Source of the DNA: Phycisphaerae bacterium
GTDB lineage: Bacteria; Planctomycetota; Phycisphaerae; Sedimentisphaerales; Anaerobacaceae
Direction of reading: 5' to 3'
DNA: 32,228 nt
NCBI GenBank assembly: GCA_018007255.1
Contig: JAGOQT010000004.1
Span: 1-32,228 of the forward strand
The notes under the pieces are model-generated. The model saw nothing but the letters and a program-made list of their open reading frames with translations, was not told where the DNA came from and made no database searches. Position 1 is the first letter of the stretch; the number at the start of each line of letters is the position of its first letter. Positions 1 through 7,823 of the stretch are shown piece by piece. A program made the translations under genes and the position numbers.

Positions 1-2
1 CC

Positions 3-566
3 CTCGGGCCTATCGCGCTCTGTTCTCTTCTCCTTATCTACCAGAACTTGCAGTTCGTGACCGGACGCTCCTTGATGTTCAGGTCTATGAGCACTCGCAT
101 TGGGATCTTCCTGGATGTGGTCCTGGCTGCAGGGGTGAAGGAGATCATCATAGGCACGGGGTTGGGAGTAGGCAGCAACGTTGCTGTGACATTTGCGGAG
201 ATGAACCCGACTGCACTTGCCGGCGCGCATCATCTGTTCATAGCCGATTCGGTGTATGCCTCCCTGCTATCTCAGGGCGGGGTACTTCTGGTAACTGCAT
301 TTGTAGTGTTCAACATCTGTCTGTTCTGGCGGGCTCTTGTGGCACGATACTCGGATGTCAATCCAATTGCCGTTCTCGCGATCCCTTCAATGCTTGTGGC
401 CTCTCTTGGCAATGTAGTGACTGAGGTGTTTCCGGTCAACTGGTTGCTCTTCATCCTCTATGGGATGCTGCTCCAGAAGGACACAGTGCGGTTGGAGGGA
501 ATCGAGTGCGTGGTTCAGCGGAGGCGGATCCCGCGAGTGCATGGTGAGACAGGAGGGGCGATGTAG
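3..566 (+). CDS. O-antigen polymerase/ligase-like membrane protein, C-terminal part
   Basis: The reading frame is already open at the window edge, so this is the 3' part of a gene that starts upstream. The visible part has several hydrophobic segments, including VLLVTAFVVFNICLFWRAL and LLFILYGMLLQ. Between them lie a basic SRIG-type entry, a glycine-rich IIGTGLGVGS stretch and an extracytoplasmic DSVYASLLSQGG segment. This order (Arg-containing entry, GxGxG, then D-x-x-Y in front of a membrane segment) is the pattern of the C-terminal half of Wzy/WaaL-like O-antigen polymerases and ligases, which join or polymerise lipid-linked repeat units in the periplasm. The glycosyltransferases that follow on the same strand fit this role. 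Polymerase and ligase cannot be told apart from this fragment. It ends with TAG. Confidence 0.7.
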   Translation, partial: LGPIALCSLLLIYQNLQFVTGRSLMFRSMSTRIGIFLDVVLAAGVKEIIIGTGLGVGSNVAVTFAEMNPTALAGAHHLFIADSVYASLLSQGGVLLVTAFVVFNICLFWRALVARYSDVNPIAVLAIPSMLVASLGNVVTEVFPVNWLLFILYGMLLQKDTVRLEGIECVVQRRRIPRVHGETGGAM

Positions 567-997
567 GCGACAGTTCGCCCTTGTTGTCCCAGGGCTGCCG
601 CAGTCTGGCTTGGCCCACGGACAGAGATTGACGGAACTGCCGACGAGGGTGCATGGCCGTCTGCATTCGGTCCGTTCCTGCCGTTGGCGCCGACAGTGCA
701 TCAGGCAACCGGAGTCGCTGTCTCATGTCCCCACTATGCGCAGCATTCCGAGATCGTTGGCGTCTGGACCCACGGGTTTCTCATCTCCTTGCTTTCGATG
801 GACCGTGCTTTATGGTACTCGCACCCTTCCGGTGCTAGGGTTCCCGGCGATTGGAGACAGACGTTCACAGTGGCGCAACATGGTGGCCTACCTGCGATGG
901 AGCGCAGGCTTTCTGCCATGAGATGCGAGGGTTGACTTTGAAGAAGAGATGTGGACCGTCGGGGCCTGTTGCGTTGCCAGTTCTGAGGACGGGCTAG
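567..997. other. Intergenic stretch of about 430 bases without a recognised gene
   Basis: Several short open frames cross this stretch, but none has a recognisable motif or a believable start, and all look like chance frames in GC-rich DNA. A weak sigma70-like promoter is possible on the plus strand: TTGCTT at 789-794, 16 bases, then TATGGT at 811-816, ahead of the next glycosyltransferase. A decayed gene cannot be excluded, because the gap is long for a polysaccharide locus. Confidence 0.4.
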
Positions 998-2215
998 ATG
1001 CATATCGCACACGTACTCCCAACACTCAACAGCGAATACGGCGGGCCGGTGAGCGCTGCCCTTGGGCTGGGTGAGGCGCAACGCAGACTCGGCCGGGTCC
1101 TGTCCTACTGGGCGACCGCGGACGACGTCCGTACGGGTGATCCTGAGATCCGGTGTTTCAGGCGGGCATGGCCCAGGCGTTGGTATCGTTCCCCAGACCT
1201 GGTGCGGGCCCTGGCAGCAGAGGCGCGGTCCATTGACGTCGGCCACATCTACGGGATCTGGGAGCATACCGCTGCATTCGGGGCGGCTGCCCTGTACAAG
1301 GCGGACGTACCGTACATCCTGCATCCCACCGGGGTCTTCACACACGCGTGGCGGTTCAATTCAATCAAGAAGCGGCTGTACATGGGCCTGCTCGCAGAGA
1401 AGATGGTCAACAGAGCAGCCTGTGTGCAGGCCGCGTCCCCCCTGGAAGCGGAGTCCCTGTCCAGATTGGATCTCAAGTCGCCCATCACCGTGATTCCCAA
1501 CGGCGTGGATGTGGACACCTTTGAGCAGGTGCCTGGCCGGGGCGAGGCAGAGGCCCTGTGGCCTTGTCTGAGGGGGCGGGTCGTGGTCCTGTTTCTCTCC
1601 AGGATCAGCCCGGAGAAGGGCCTGGACATACTCCTTGCGTCCACTCGCCAACTCGTTGATCGGGGCTGCAGGGACGTTCTAATGGTCATTGCGGGCTCGG
1701 GTCAAACGAAGTACCTGGCCTGTGTGAAGGACATGGTTTCTCGGCATGATCTGGGGGCCCATGTGTTGTTCACGGGCATGGTCCAGGGACGCACGAAGCT
1801 GGCCCTGTATGCCCGGGCAGACGTGTTTGTCCTGCCCTCCTACTCTGAGAACTACGGGATTGTGGTCGCGGAGGCCATGGCGGCGGGTGTGCCTGTGCTG
1901 ACAACCACGTGCACACCCTGGGGCGTGCTGCAGCAGATCGATGCAGGCAGACAGGTGCCTCCCGATGTCGGACCTCTTGGGGAGGCCCTTCTTGAGCTCG
2001 TACGCCTGTCTGCGGATTCGCGGGCGTCCATGGGGCGGCGTGGACGGCAGTTCATTCTCCAGGAGCACACGTGGGACGTGGCGGCCCGGAGGATGGCCAC
2101 TGTGCACCGATGCATCCTGAAAGGCAGGGCGATCCCTGAATGCCCAGATCCGATCCCGCAAGGGGACCTGATCCAAGCAGAAGGGCAGCCTGCGCGGGCG
2201 GGCGGGGGGCTGTAG
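998..2215 (+). CDS. Glycosyltransferase family 4
   Basis: This 405-residue cytoplasmic GT-B enzyme probably transfers a sugar from a nucleotide-sugar donor to a growing lipid-linked glycan. The N-terminal acceptor domain opens with MHIAHVLPTLNSEYGGPVSA, the usual GT4 beginning with a glycine-rich loop. The C-terminal donor domain has ITVIPNGVDVDTF, then LFLSRISPEKGLDILL, and the E-x7-E nucleotide-sugar motif in SENYGIVVAEAMAAGVPVL. Length is normal for the family. The ATG is supported by GAGGA at 985-989, eight bases upstream. About 30 residues after the GT fold are unconserved. Donor and acceptor sugars cannot be read from the sequence. It is the first complete gene of the locus. Confidence 0.9.
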   Translation: MHIAHVLPTLNSEYGGPVSAALGLGEAQRRLGRVLSYWATADDVRTGDPEIRCFRRAWPRRWYRSPDLVRALAAEARSIDVGHIYGIWEHTAAFGAAALYKADVPYILHPTGVFTHAWRFNSIKKRLYMGLLAEKMVNRAACVQAASPLEAESLSRLDLKSPITVIPNGVDVDTFEQVPGRGEAEALWPCLRGRVVVLFLSRISPEKGLDILLASTRQLVDRGCRDVLMVIAGSGQTKYLACVKDMVSRHDLGAHVLFTGMVQGRTKLALYARADVFVLPSYSENYGIVVAEAMAAGVPVLTTTCTPWGVLQQIDAGRQVPPDVGPLGEALLELVRLSADSRASMGRRGRQFILQEHTWDVAARRMATVHRCILKGRAIPECPDPIPQGDLIQAEGQPARAGGGL

Positions 2216-2339
2216 AAGCATGTACAGGGAACGGATCTCAATGTCTGATGGCGGCCGAGGACATGAGCCGATAACAGGTGTATGGGCCTCACAACGGAAC
2301 AACAGGAAGGGATTCTAGCCACTGGCGTGGGAGAGCCTC

Positions 2340-3164
2340 ATGAAGATATCCGTCGTGACAGTCAGTCTGAACTCCGCGAACACGATTGAGCGGACCATCC
2401 TGTCCGTGGTGGGCCAGGACTACGACCCCATCGAGTACATCGTGGTGGACGGCCGGTCCAAGGACCGCACCATGGAGATCGTCAGGGCCTACCGGCGGCA
2501 CATCGAGCTGGTCATCTCCGAGGAGGACGACGGGATCTACGATGCCATGAACAAGGGGCTGCGCATGGCCACCGGCGACGTGGTGGGCTTCCTGAACAGC
2601 GACGACGAGTACGTGGACCGGAGGGTCCTGGGCAAGGTGGCCTCCAGGATCGAGGGCGGGGGGCTGGACGCGGTCTACGGGGATCTGGTCTACGTGGCCC
2701 GCCACAATCGCCAGAGGATTACGCGGCGATGGACGGCCGGGCCCTACCGGCCGGGCGGGTTTGCCCGGGGGTGGGTCCCGCCGCATCCGACCTTCTTCTG
2801 CTGCAGGGCAACCTACGAGAAGTACGGCGGCTTCAACCGGCAGTTCCGGGTCGCGGGCGACTTCGAGCTGATGCTGCGGTTCATCCAATGCCATCAGATC
2901 CGCCTGGGGTACATCCCGGAGGTGCTGGCCCGGATGCGAGCAGGCGGCAAGGCCAATACCCTGGCCGGGATGCTCAGGGGCCAGCGTGAGATCCGCCAGG
3001 CTTTCCGGGTCAACGGCCTGCCCTATCCCCTGCAGATCGCCGTGCGCAGGCCGCTCAGCCGCATCCCCCAGATCATCCGGGGCCACTGTGCCGCGGACAC
3101 CCTTGCCAAGCCAGCGGAGATCCCGTCCAAGATCGAGGATGCCGTGGCACCGGTAGCGGAATAG
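2340..3164 (+). CDS. Glycosyltransferase family 2 (GT-A fold)
   Basis: This 274-residue protein begins MKISVVTVSLNSANTIERTI, the standard GT2 start. It continues with IEYIVVDGRSKDRTMEI and the metal-binding acidic motif in VVGFLNSDDEYV. The first half resembles WcaA-like inverting transferases that add one sugar during exopolysaccharide assembly. A later segment, HPTFFCCRATYEKYGGFN followed by VAGDFELMLRF, is the acceptor-side signature of this subfamily (an H-x-x-x-F, then GDfDl-like motif). GGGAGAG at 2329-2335 is placed well for the ATG. No membrane segments are visible, so it should act at the cytoplasmic face of the membrane. Sugar specificity is unknown. Confidence 0.9.
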   Translation: MKISVVTVSLNSANTIERTILSVVGQDYDPIEYIVVDGRSKDRTMEIVRAYRRHIELVISEEDDGIYDAMNKGLRMATGDVVGFLNSDDEYVDRRVLGKVASRIEGGGLDAVYGDLVYVARHNRQRITRRWTAGPYRPGGFARGWVPPHPTFFCCRATYEKYGGFNRQFRVAGDFELMLRFIQCHQIRLGYIPEVLARMRAGGKANTLAGMLRGQREIRQAFRVNGLPYPLQIAVRRPLSRIPQIIRGHCAADTLAKPAEIPSKIEDAVAPVAE

Positions 3165-3253
3165 GCGAGTCGTCCGTCCTTGGTGTGTGCTGCGCAGCCT
3201 CCGGCCTCGGCCGGGGGCCGGTCGGAGCCAAGTGAGAGAAAGGGGCGTGTTCC

Positions 3254-4069
3254 ATGTCCAAACGAGCGATCTGCATTGGGATCAACAACTACCCCGGCAC
3301 GGACAGCGATCTGTCCGGGTGCGTGAACGACGCCAAGGATTGGGCCAAGGTGTTGAGGGAGCGGGACTTCTCCGTCCAGACCCTGATCGACAGGCAGGCC
3401 ACCGGCAAGGCCATGCGCGAGGCCATTGCGGATCTGATCACGCAGGCCAAACCAAGGGACACCGTGGTGGTCCAGTACTCCGGGCACGGCTCGTTTGTGC
3501 CCGATGAGGACGGCGATGAGCCGGACGGCACGGACGAGTGCCTGTGTCCCTACGACATCCGGTCCAAGGGCCCGATCACGGACGACGAGCTGTTCGATCT
3601 GTTCTCCGCTAGGGCCCAGGGCGTCAAGGCCGTGATGATTGCCGACTCCTGCCACTCCGGGACCGTGTCCCGGTTTGCGCCCATCCGCACGCCGTTCCCG
3701 GTCAAGGGCAGGCGGGTCGTCCTGGAGAGCGTGCGGTTCCTTCCGCCGGCCAACTTCCTCTCCAGGATCGACGCGGCCAAGCTCGGTCTTCGCAGGCGGA
3801 TTCGGTCGTCCAACCCCCCTGGCCGGTATGCCGCGCTGCTCGTGGCCGGGTGCCAGGACACCGAGTACAGCTACGATGCCTACTTCCAGGGCAGGCCCAA
3901 TGGGGCATTCAGCTTCGTGGCCCTGCGGTGCCTGAGATCCCTGTCGGCCAAGGCAACCTACCACGACTGGTTCAAGGCCATCCGCGAGGTGCTGCCGTCC
4001 AGGCAGTACCCCCAGACGCCGAACCTGTACGGCTCCAGCAGCCAGAAGCGGTGGAAGGCCCTGGGGTGA
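3254..4069 (+). CDS. Caspase-family (C14, metacaspase/orthocaspase-like) peptidase
   Basis: The protein has 271 residues, no signal peptide and no membrane segment. It starts with KRAICIGINNYPGTDSDLSGCVNDAKDW, the typical p20 opening of bacterial caspase homologues. The catalytic dyad is visible: His78 in QYSGHGS and Cys133 in IADSCHSG. The acidic FVPDEDGDEPDGTDE region after the histidine and the late GRPNGAFSF segment also match this family, which usually cleaves after Arg or Lys. It is a stand-alone peptidase domain with no fused sensor or effector. It sits between glycosyltransferases on the same strand, about 90 bases after the GT2. AAAGGGG precedes the start. Its substrate and any role in the polysaccharide locus are unknown. 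Confidence 0.88.
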   Translation: MSKRAICIGINNYPGTDSDLSGCVNDAKDWAKVLRERDFSVQTLIDRQATGKAMREAIADLITQAKPRDTVVVQYSGHGSFVPDEDGDEPDGTDECLCPYDIRSKGPITDDELFDLFSARAQGVKAVMIADSCHSGTVSRFAPIRTPFPVKGRRVVLESVRFLPPANFLSRIDAAKLGLRRRIRSSNPPGRYAALLVAGCQDTEYSYDAYFQGRPNGAFSFVALRCLRSLSAKATYHDWFKAIREVLPSRQYPQTPNLYGSSSQKRWKALG

Positions 4070-4070
4070 G

Positions 4071-4222
4071 GACCGGTCGGACCGTCGGACAGTTGGACAG
4101 TCGGACCGTCCGACGGGGTTTCTCCGTTCTTACCTTCCTACCTTCTTACGTTCCTACCTTCTGCGTTGTCCGTGATCCTCGGACTGTCTGACTGTATGGC
4201 CGACTGTCCGACAGTCTGACCG
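4071..4222. repeat. Degenerate heptamer/octamer repeats forming an inverted pair around a pyrimidine tract
   Basis: The left arm (about 4074-4112) is built of variants of GGACCGTC and GGACAGTC. The right arm (about 4181-4222) has the complementary units GACTGTC and GACTGTCC. Read as reverse complement, the right arm aligns imperfectly with the left, so a hairpin of roughly 40 pairs is possible. The spacer holds a pyrimidine-rich run at 4119-4163 with repeats of the type CTTACCTTC and CTACCTTC. The whole block fills the gap between the caspase gene and the next glycosyltransferase. Confidence 0.7.
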
Positions 4223-4399
4223 TTTCTCCAGTATCCCTCGCCACGGGCCTGCCTGTGCGGAATCCGAATGACCCTTCCTGAGACAGATCACGGCATACGG
4301 CCGGCCCATGCCGCACGGCAGGGGCGGTTGGTCCTGCTTCAAGGGGCTGTGCAGGCCCCGGGTCAAGGCGGGCGAGCCGCGCGTTCGGAGGGTCCGGTC

Positions 4400-5632
4400 T
4401 TGCCGGACCAGCGAGGTCTGCGCCTGCTCGTCCTGGCCCATGCCAACCGGACTGCAGGGCCTCGGTATGTGGCTCTGCATCTGATCCAGGCATTGGCCGG
4501 GTTGGGCCCGGAGTTCCAAGTCATCCCGGTCTTGCCGTCGCGATGCGGGTACGAGCAGATGGCGGAGCGGTGTGCACTCCAGCCTGTCTGGTTCGCGCAG
4601 GGCAGGAGCCGGGCCAAGAGGCTGTTCTTCGACACCATTGTGCTCCCGCGCATCGCCCGGCGCCTCCGGCCCGATGCCATCCTCTCGCTGGGGAGCATGG
4701 GCCTGCAGAGACCCCCAGCGCCGCAAGCCATTCTTGTGCAAGACCCCCACTTCGTATACTCGGGCTGGCACCATGGGGACATGGTGATGGCTGAGCGGGT
4801 GCGGTACTTTGTCCAGCGCAGACAGCTTCGATCCGCCATCGCCCGCTCCTGTCTTGTCTATGGCCAGACCCCCCTCATGCTCGAGTGGCTCCGCAAGACC
4901 CTGGACCTGGACGGCAGGCTCAAGGTCCTGCCCAAGTGCGTGGCCCCGCCGTCCATGGGTGCCGACATCGACACCGGGGCGGCCGGGGTCCTGGAGGCCC
5001 ACGCGGACCGGTTCCGGCTCGTGTGTCTGTGCAGGTACTACACGCATAAGAACCTGGAGATCATCTGCGATGCGTTCGAGCAACATGGCGGGAGGCTGGA
5101 AGGGGCCGTGGTGTTCCTGACCGTCTCGGCGGATCACCACCCCCACGCCGGTCGCCTCCTGCGACGGATCGAGCGATCGGGCCTCTCGAACCGGATCGTG
5201 AACCTCGGGCCCATATCGGAGGGGGCCATCCCTGACTGCCTTGCCAGGTGCGAGGGGCTTCTCTTCCCCACGAGGATGGAGTCGTTCTCCGGGACCTATC
5301 TGGACGCCATGCAGGCCGGCCTTCCCATCCTGACCAGCGACCTGGACTTCGCCCACGAGGTCTGCGGGGATGCGGCGGCCTACTTCGACCCCACCTCGGC
5401 CCAGGGCATGGCCGAGGCGATCGTCCGCCTGCGCTGCGACCCCTCGCTGCGATGCCATCTCGCTGCCGCAGGACGGGAGCGGCTCCGGCGTGTCTACCCT
5501 CAGTCCTGGTCCGAGGTGGCGGCCCAAGTCGTCGCGGACCTCCAGGCCTATGTGCGAGTTGGGTGCAGCCCCATCCGGGCTCCAGTCCAGCCGGCCTGTG
5601 CGGACAGGTCCGGCCCCGGAGGCTCGCCGTAA
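4400..5632 (+). CDS. Glycosyltransferase family 4
   Basis: This GT-B enzyme begins its fold at LRLLVLAHANRTAGPRYVALHLIQAL. The donor half contains LVCLCRYYTHKNLEIICDAF, then ESFSGTYLDAMQAGLPILTSDLDFAHEVCGD with the E-x7-E-like motif and the typical D-rich acceptor of the nucleotide sugar. I place the start at TTG 4400, because GGAGGG at 4387-4392 lies seven bases upstream and the conserved fold begins six codons later, giving 410 residues. An in-frame ATG at 4268 would add 44 unconserved residues and has no good ribosome site. The stop codon overlaps the next gene's ATG (TAATG), so the two genes are translationally coupled. Substrates are unknown. Confidence 0.85.
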   Translation: MPDQRGLRLLVLAHANRTAGPRYVALHLIQALAGLGPEFQVIPVLPSRCGYEQMAERCALQPVWFAQGRSRAKRLFFDTIVLPRIARRLRPDAILSLGSMGLQRPPAPQAILVQDPHFVYSGWHHGDMVMAERVRYFVQRRQLRSAIARSCLVYGQTPLMLEWLRKTLDLDGRLKVLPKCVAPPSMGADIDTGAAGVLEAHADRFRLVCLCRYYTHKNLEIICDAFEQHGGRLEGAVVFLTVSADHHPHAGRLLRRIERSGLSNRIVNLGPISEGAIPDCLARCEGLLFPTRMESFSGTYLDAMQAGLPILTSDLDFAHEVCGDAAAYFDPTSAQGMAEAIVRLRCDPSLRCHLAAAGRERLRRVYPQSWSEVAAQVVADLQAYVRVGCSPIRAPVQPACADRSGPGGSP

Positions 5633-6864
5633 TGACGATCTCCGGCGGGTTGGAGACCCGGGTCTTGGACAAGGGCAGGGGCCGACCGGTTCCGGTCGGA
5701 GGCCGAGATCAGCCAGCGCTCTCGGTCATGCTCCTGAGCTTCACCCCAGGTGTGCGCGGGGGCGCGGACAGGAGCCTGCTGCTGCTGGTGGAAGGGCTGG
5801 TCCGAAGCGGGTGGCGGCCCCTGCTGGTCGTGCCGGCCGGGGGTCAGATGCAGGAAGAGGCTGCCCGGATGGGCGCGAGGGTGGAGGTCCTGGATCTGGT
5901 TCACTTCCGCGGTTGCAGGACCCGCGACTTCGCGAAAGGGCTGTGGCAGCTCCGGAGGGTCTGCGTGGAGAACCACGTGGACCTGATCCACTGCAATGCG
6001 TGGCCCGCACTCCAGTGGGTCGTGCCTGTTCGTGCCACCCTGCGTGTTCCGGTGGTCTGCCACTTCCGGGAGCGTCCGAGCCCGAAGAGGGGATGGGTCC
6101 ACCTGCTGAACCGGAGCGATCGGATCATTGCCGTGTCCTCTGCCTCTCGGGACGACCTGATCCACGCCGGGGTGAAGGGGGCGAGGGTCGCTGTGATCCA
6201 CAACGCCGTGGATCTGTCTCGCTACGATGGCGCAGGCGCGGATCCCTGCGAGGGTCACGGGCATGGACACGGGGCGGTTGTCGGCATGGCGAGCCGGCTT
6301 TCCGGCTGGAAGGGCCATGGCTTCTTCCTCAAGGCCGCTGCCCAGGTCGTCCAGGCATTCCCCCATGCCGAGTTCCCCATCGCGGGCGCGCCGGTGCGGG
6401 GTGAGGAGGCCTATGCAGCCGAGCTTGTGGCCCTGGCCGGCCGGTTGGGACTGGAGAGGCGAGTTCGGTTCGTGGGGCATCAGGAGGACATCGTGCCCTT
6501 CATGAAGTCCCTTGACGTCCTGGTCCTGACGTCCGATAGGGAGCCCTTCGGCAGGGTGTTGATCGAGGCCATGGCTGCCGCCAAGCCAGTGGTGGCGTTT
6601 CACGGGGGTGGCGTTGGCGAGGTCGTGGACCACGGATCGACCGGCGTGTTGGTCCCGCCCGGCGACATCGAGGGCCTGGCCCGCGCGATCCGGATGCTCC
6701 TGGCCGACCGGGCCCTGGCCCAGGCGATGGGCACACGGGGCCGCGCAAAGGTCGAGCGATGCTTCACCGCCGAGGTGCACGTCGATCGGATCCAGCGACT
6801 GTATCGATCGGTTGCCGGCGTTGAGGCAGGGCGTTCAGATCCGCGGGACGGGACGGACTTGTGA
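5632..6864 (+). CDS. Glycosyltransferase family 4
   Basis: This 410-residue GT-B enzyme has its ATG overlapping the previous stop by one base. GGAGG at 5618-5622 supports this start, although the frame stays open further upstream. The N-terminal domain reads SVMLLSFTPGVRGGADRSLLLLVEGL, with the glycine-rich loop of GT4. The C-terminal domain has VAVIHNAVDLSRYD, GMASRLSGWKGHGFFLKA and REPFGRVLIEAMAAAKPVVAF with both glutamates of the E-x7-E motif. A short GHGHGHG run in the interdomain loop is unusual but small. It probably extends the same glycan as its neighbours; the sugar is unknown. Confidence 0.9.
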   Translation: MTISGGLETRVLDKGRGRPVPVGGRDQPALSVMLLSFTPGVRGGADRSLLLLVEGLVRSGWRPLLVVPAGGQMQEEAARMGARVEVLDLVHFRGCRTRDFAKGLWQLRRVCVENHVDLIHCNAWPALQWVVPVRATLRVPVVCHFRERPSPKRGWVHLLNRSDRIIAVSSASRDDLIHAGVKGARVAVIHNAVDLSRYDGAGADPCEGHGHGHGAVVGMASRLSGWKGHGFFLKAAAQVVQAFPHAEFPIAGAPVRGEEAYAAELVALAGRLGLERRVRFVGHQEDIVPFMKSLDVLVLTSDREPFGRVLIEAMAAAKPVVAFHGGGVGEVVDHGSTGVLVPPGDIEGLARAIRMLLADRALAQAMGTRGRAKVERCFTAEVHVDRIQRLYRSVAGVEAGRSDPRDGTDL

Positions 6865-6968
6865 GCAGGCCTTTGCGTCCAGTCGTCTGAATCGCCTCCT
6901 GTGCTCCTTGTCCATGGGGCTTGTCGTCTGTCTGCTCTGGCTGTTGTCTCGTAGGAGCGCCTAACCAG

Positions 6969-7808
6969 ATGCCGTCCGGGTCCGCGATCGAAGAGTACTA
7001 CGACACACTCTCCGCACGATTCATCCGGGACTGCGTGTACGGGAATGACCGGGTCCGGTATCAGACGGCGTTCTTGTCCTCCGCGATCCCCCGAGGCGTT
7101 TCGAGTGTCCTGGTGGTCGGCTGTGGGGCGGGGCAGACCCCGTGGCATATCGCTCGGTGTTGTGCGAGGAAGGCCCATGTCCTGGGGATCGATATCAGCG
7201 GCGCCGCGCTGCAAATTGCCAGGGCGATCCACAGCCACCCTCGGGTTGAGTACCGCCAAGCCGACATCCTCAGGGACGCTGTGGAGGGACGCTGGGACGT
7301 TATCGTCCTGCCGGATGTCTATGAGCACATCCCCTTGGAGGACCGCGTTGCCCTGCACGAGGTGCTCTCCAGGCTGCTCTCGGACCGGGGGCGTGTGCTG
7401 CTGACGTGTCCCAGCCCGACCTACCAGGCATTCCTGCGAGAGAGGCATCCGGAGAAGCTGCAGATCGTGGACGAGACCGTAACCTTGGAGGACCTGGCGG
7501 ATCTTGCCCGTGACTTGTCCGGCGCTCTGACTTTCTTCAACGTGGTGTCCGTCTGGAACAGGAACGACTATCTCCATGCGACGATCGAGCGAGGGGGCGA
7601 GCGATCCGGCCCGATCAAGGCACAGGAGAACGGCCCGATCCAACCGCTGCGAAGGGCCACTGGGCTCGTGAAGACCTGGAGGCGTTGCCTTCGTCGCTCC
7701 CACTTGGACAAGCCGGTCTTCTGGATGCGTCAGTGGAGGATCCGGAGGGCCCTGCAAAGGCTGGACAAGGGTGAATCGCCGGGTCGAGGACAGCCCCCTG
7801 CACGTTGA
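6969..7808 (+). CDS. Class I SAM-dependent methyltransferase
   Basis: The protein carries a Rossmann-type methyltransferase core. Motif I is VLVVGCGAGQTPWHIA, the acidic end of strand 2 is VLGIDISGAAL, and the motif IV region is WDVIVLPDVYEHIPLEDR. The N-terminal IEEYYDTLSARF is typical of small-molecule or sugar methyltransferases of the UbiE/Methyltransf_11-12 type. I chose ATG 6969 over an in-frame ATG at 6921, because the earlier segment is cysteine-rich and unconserved and AGGAG lies at 6953-6957. The product has 279 residues, and its last 80 are basic and unassigned. Within this locus it probably O-methylates a sugar residue or caps the chain; that role is inferred from context. Confidence 0.8.
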   Translation: MPSGSAIEEYYDTLSARFIRDCVYGNDRVRYQTAFLSSAIPRGVSSVLVVGCGAGQTPWHIARCCARKAHVLGIDISGAALQIARAIHSHPRVEYRQADILRDAVEGRWDVIVLPDVYEHIPLEDRVALHEVLSRLLSDRGRVLLTCPSPTYQAFLRERHPEKLQIVDETVTLEDLADLARDLSGALTFFNVVSVWNRNDYLHATIERGGERSGPIKAQENGPIQPLRRATGLVKTWRRCLRRSHLDKPVFWMRQWRIRRALQRLDKGESPGRGQPPAR

Positions 7809-7823
7809 ACCGGTTGTCCCACG

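Noticed and set aside
684-935. An 83-codon open frame in the gap before the first complete glycosyltransferase
   Set aside because: No motif, no good ribosome site, and other frames in the gap are equally open; I cannot support it as a gene.
4071-4222. CRISPR array or transposon end
   Set aside because: Units are only 7-9 bases, without unique spacers of constant length, and there is no transposase or target duplication.
5248-5631. Upstream extension of the 5632 glycosyltransferase
   Set aside because: The extension lies inside the previous gene in another frame; GGAGG and the TAATG overlap mark 5632 as the start.
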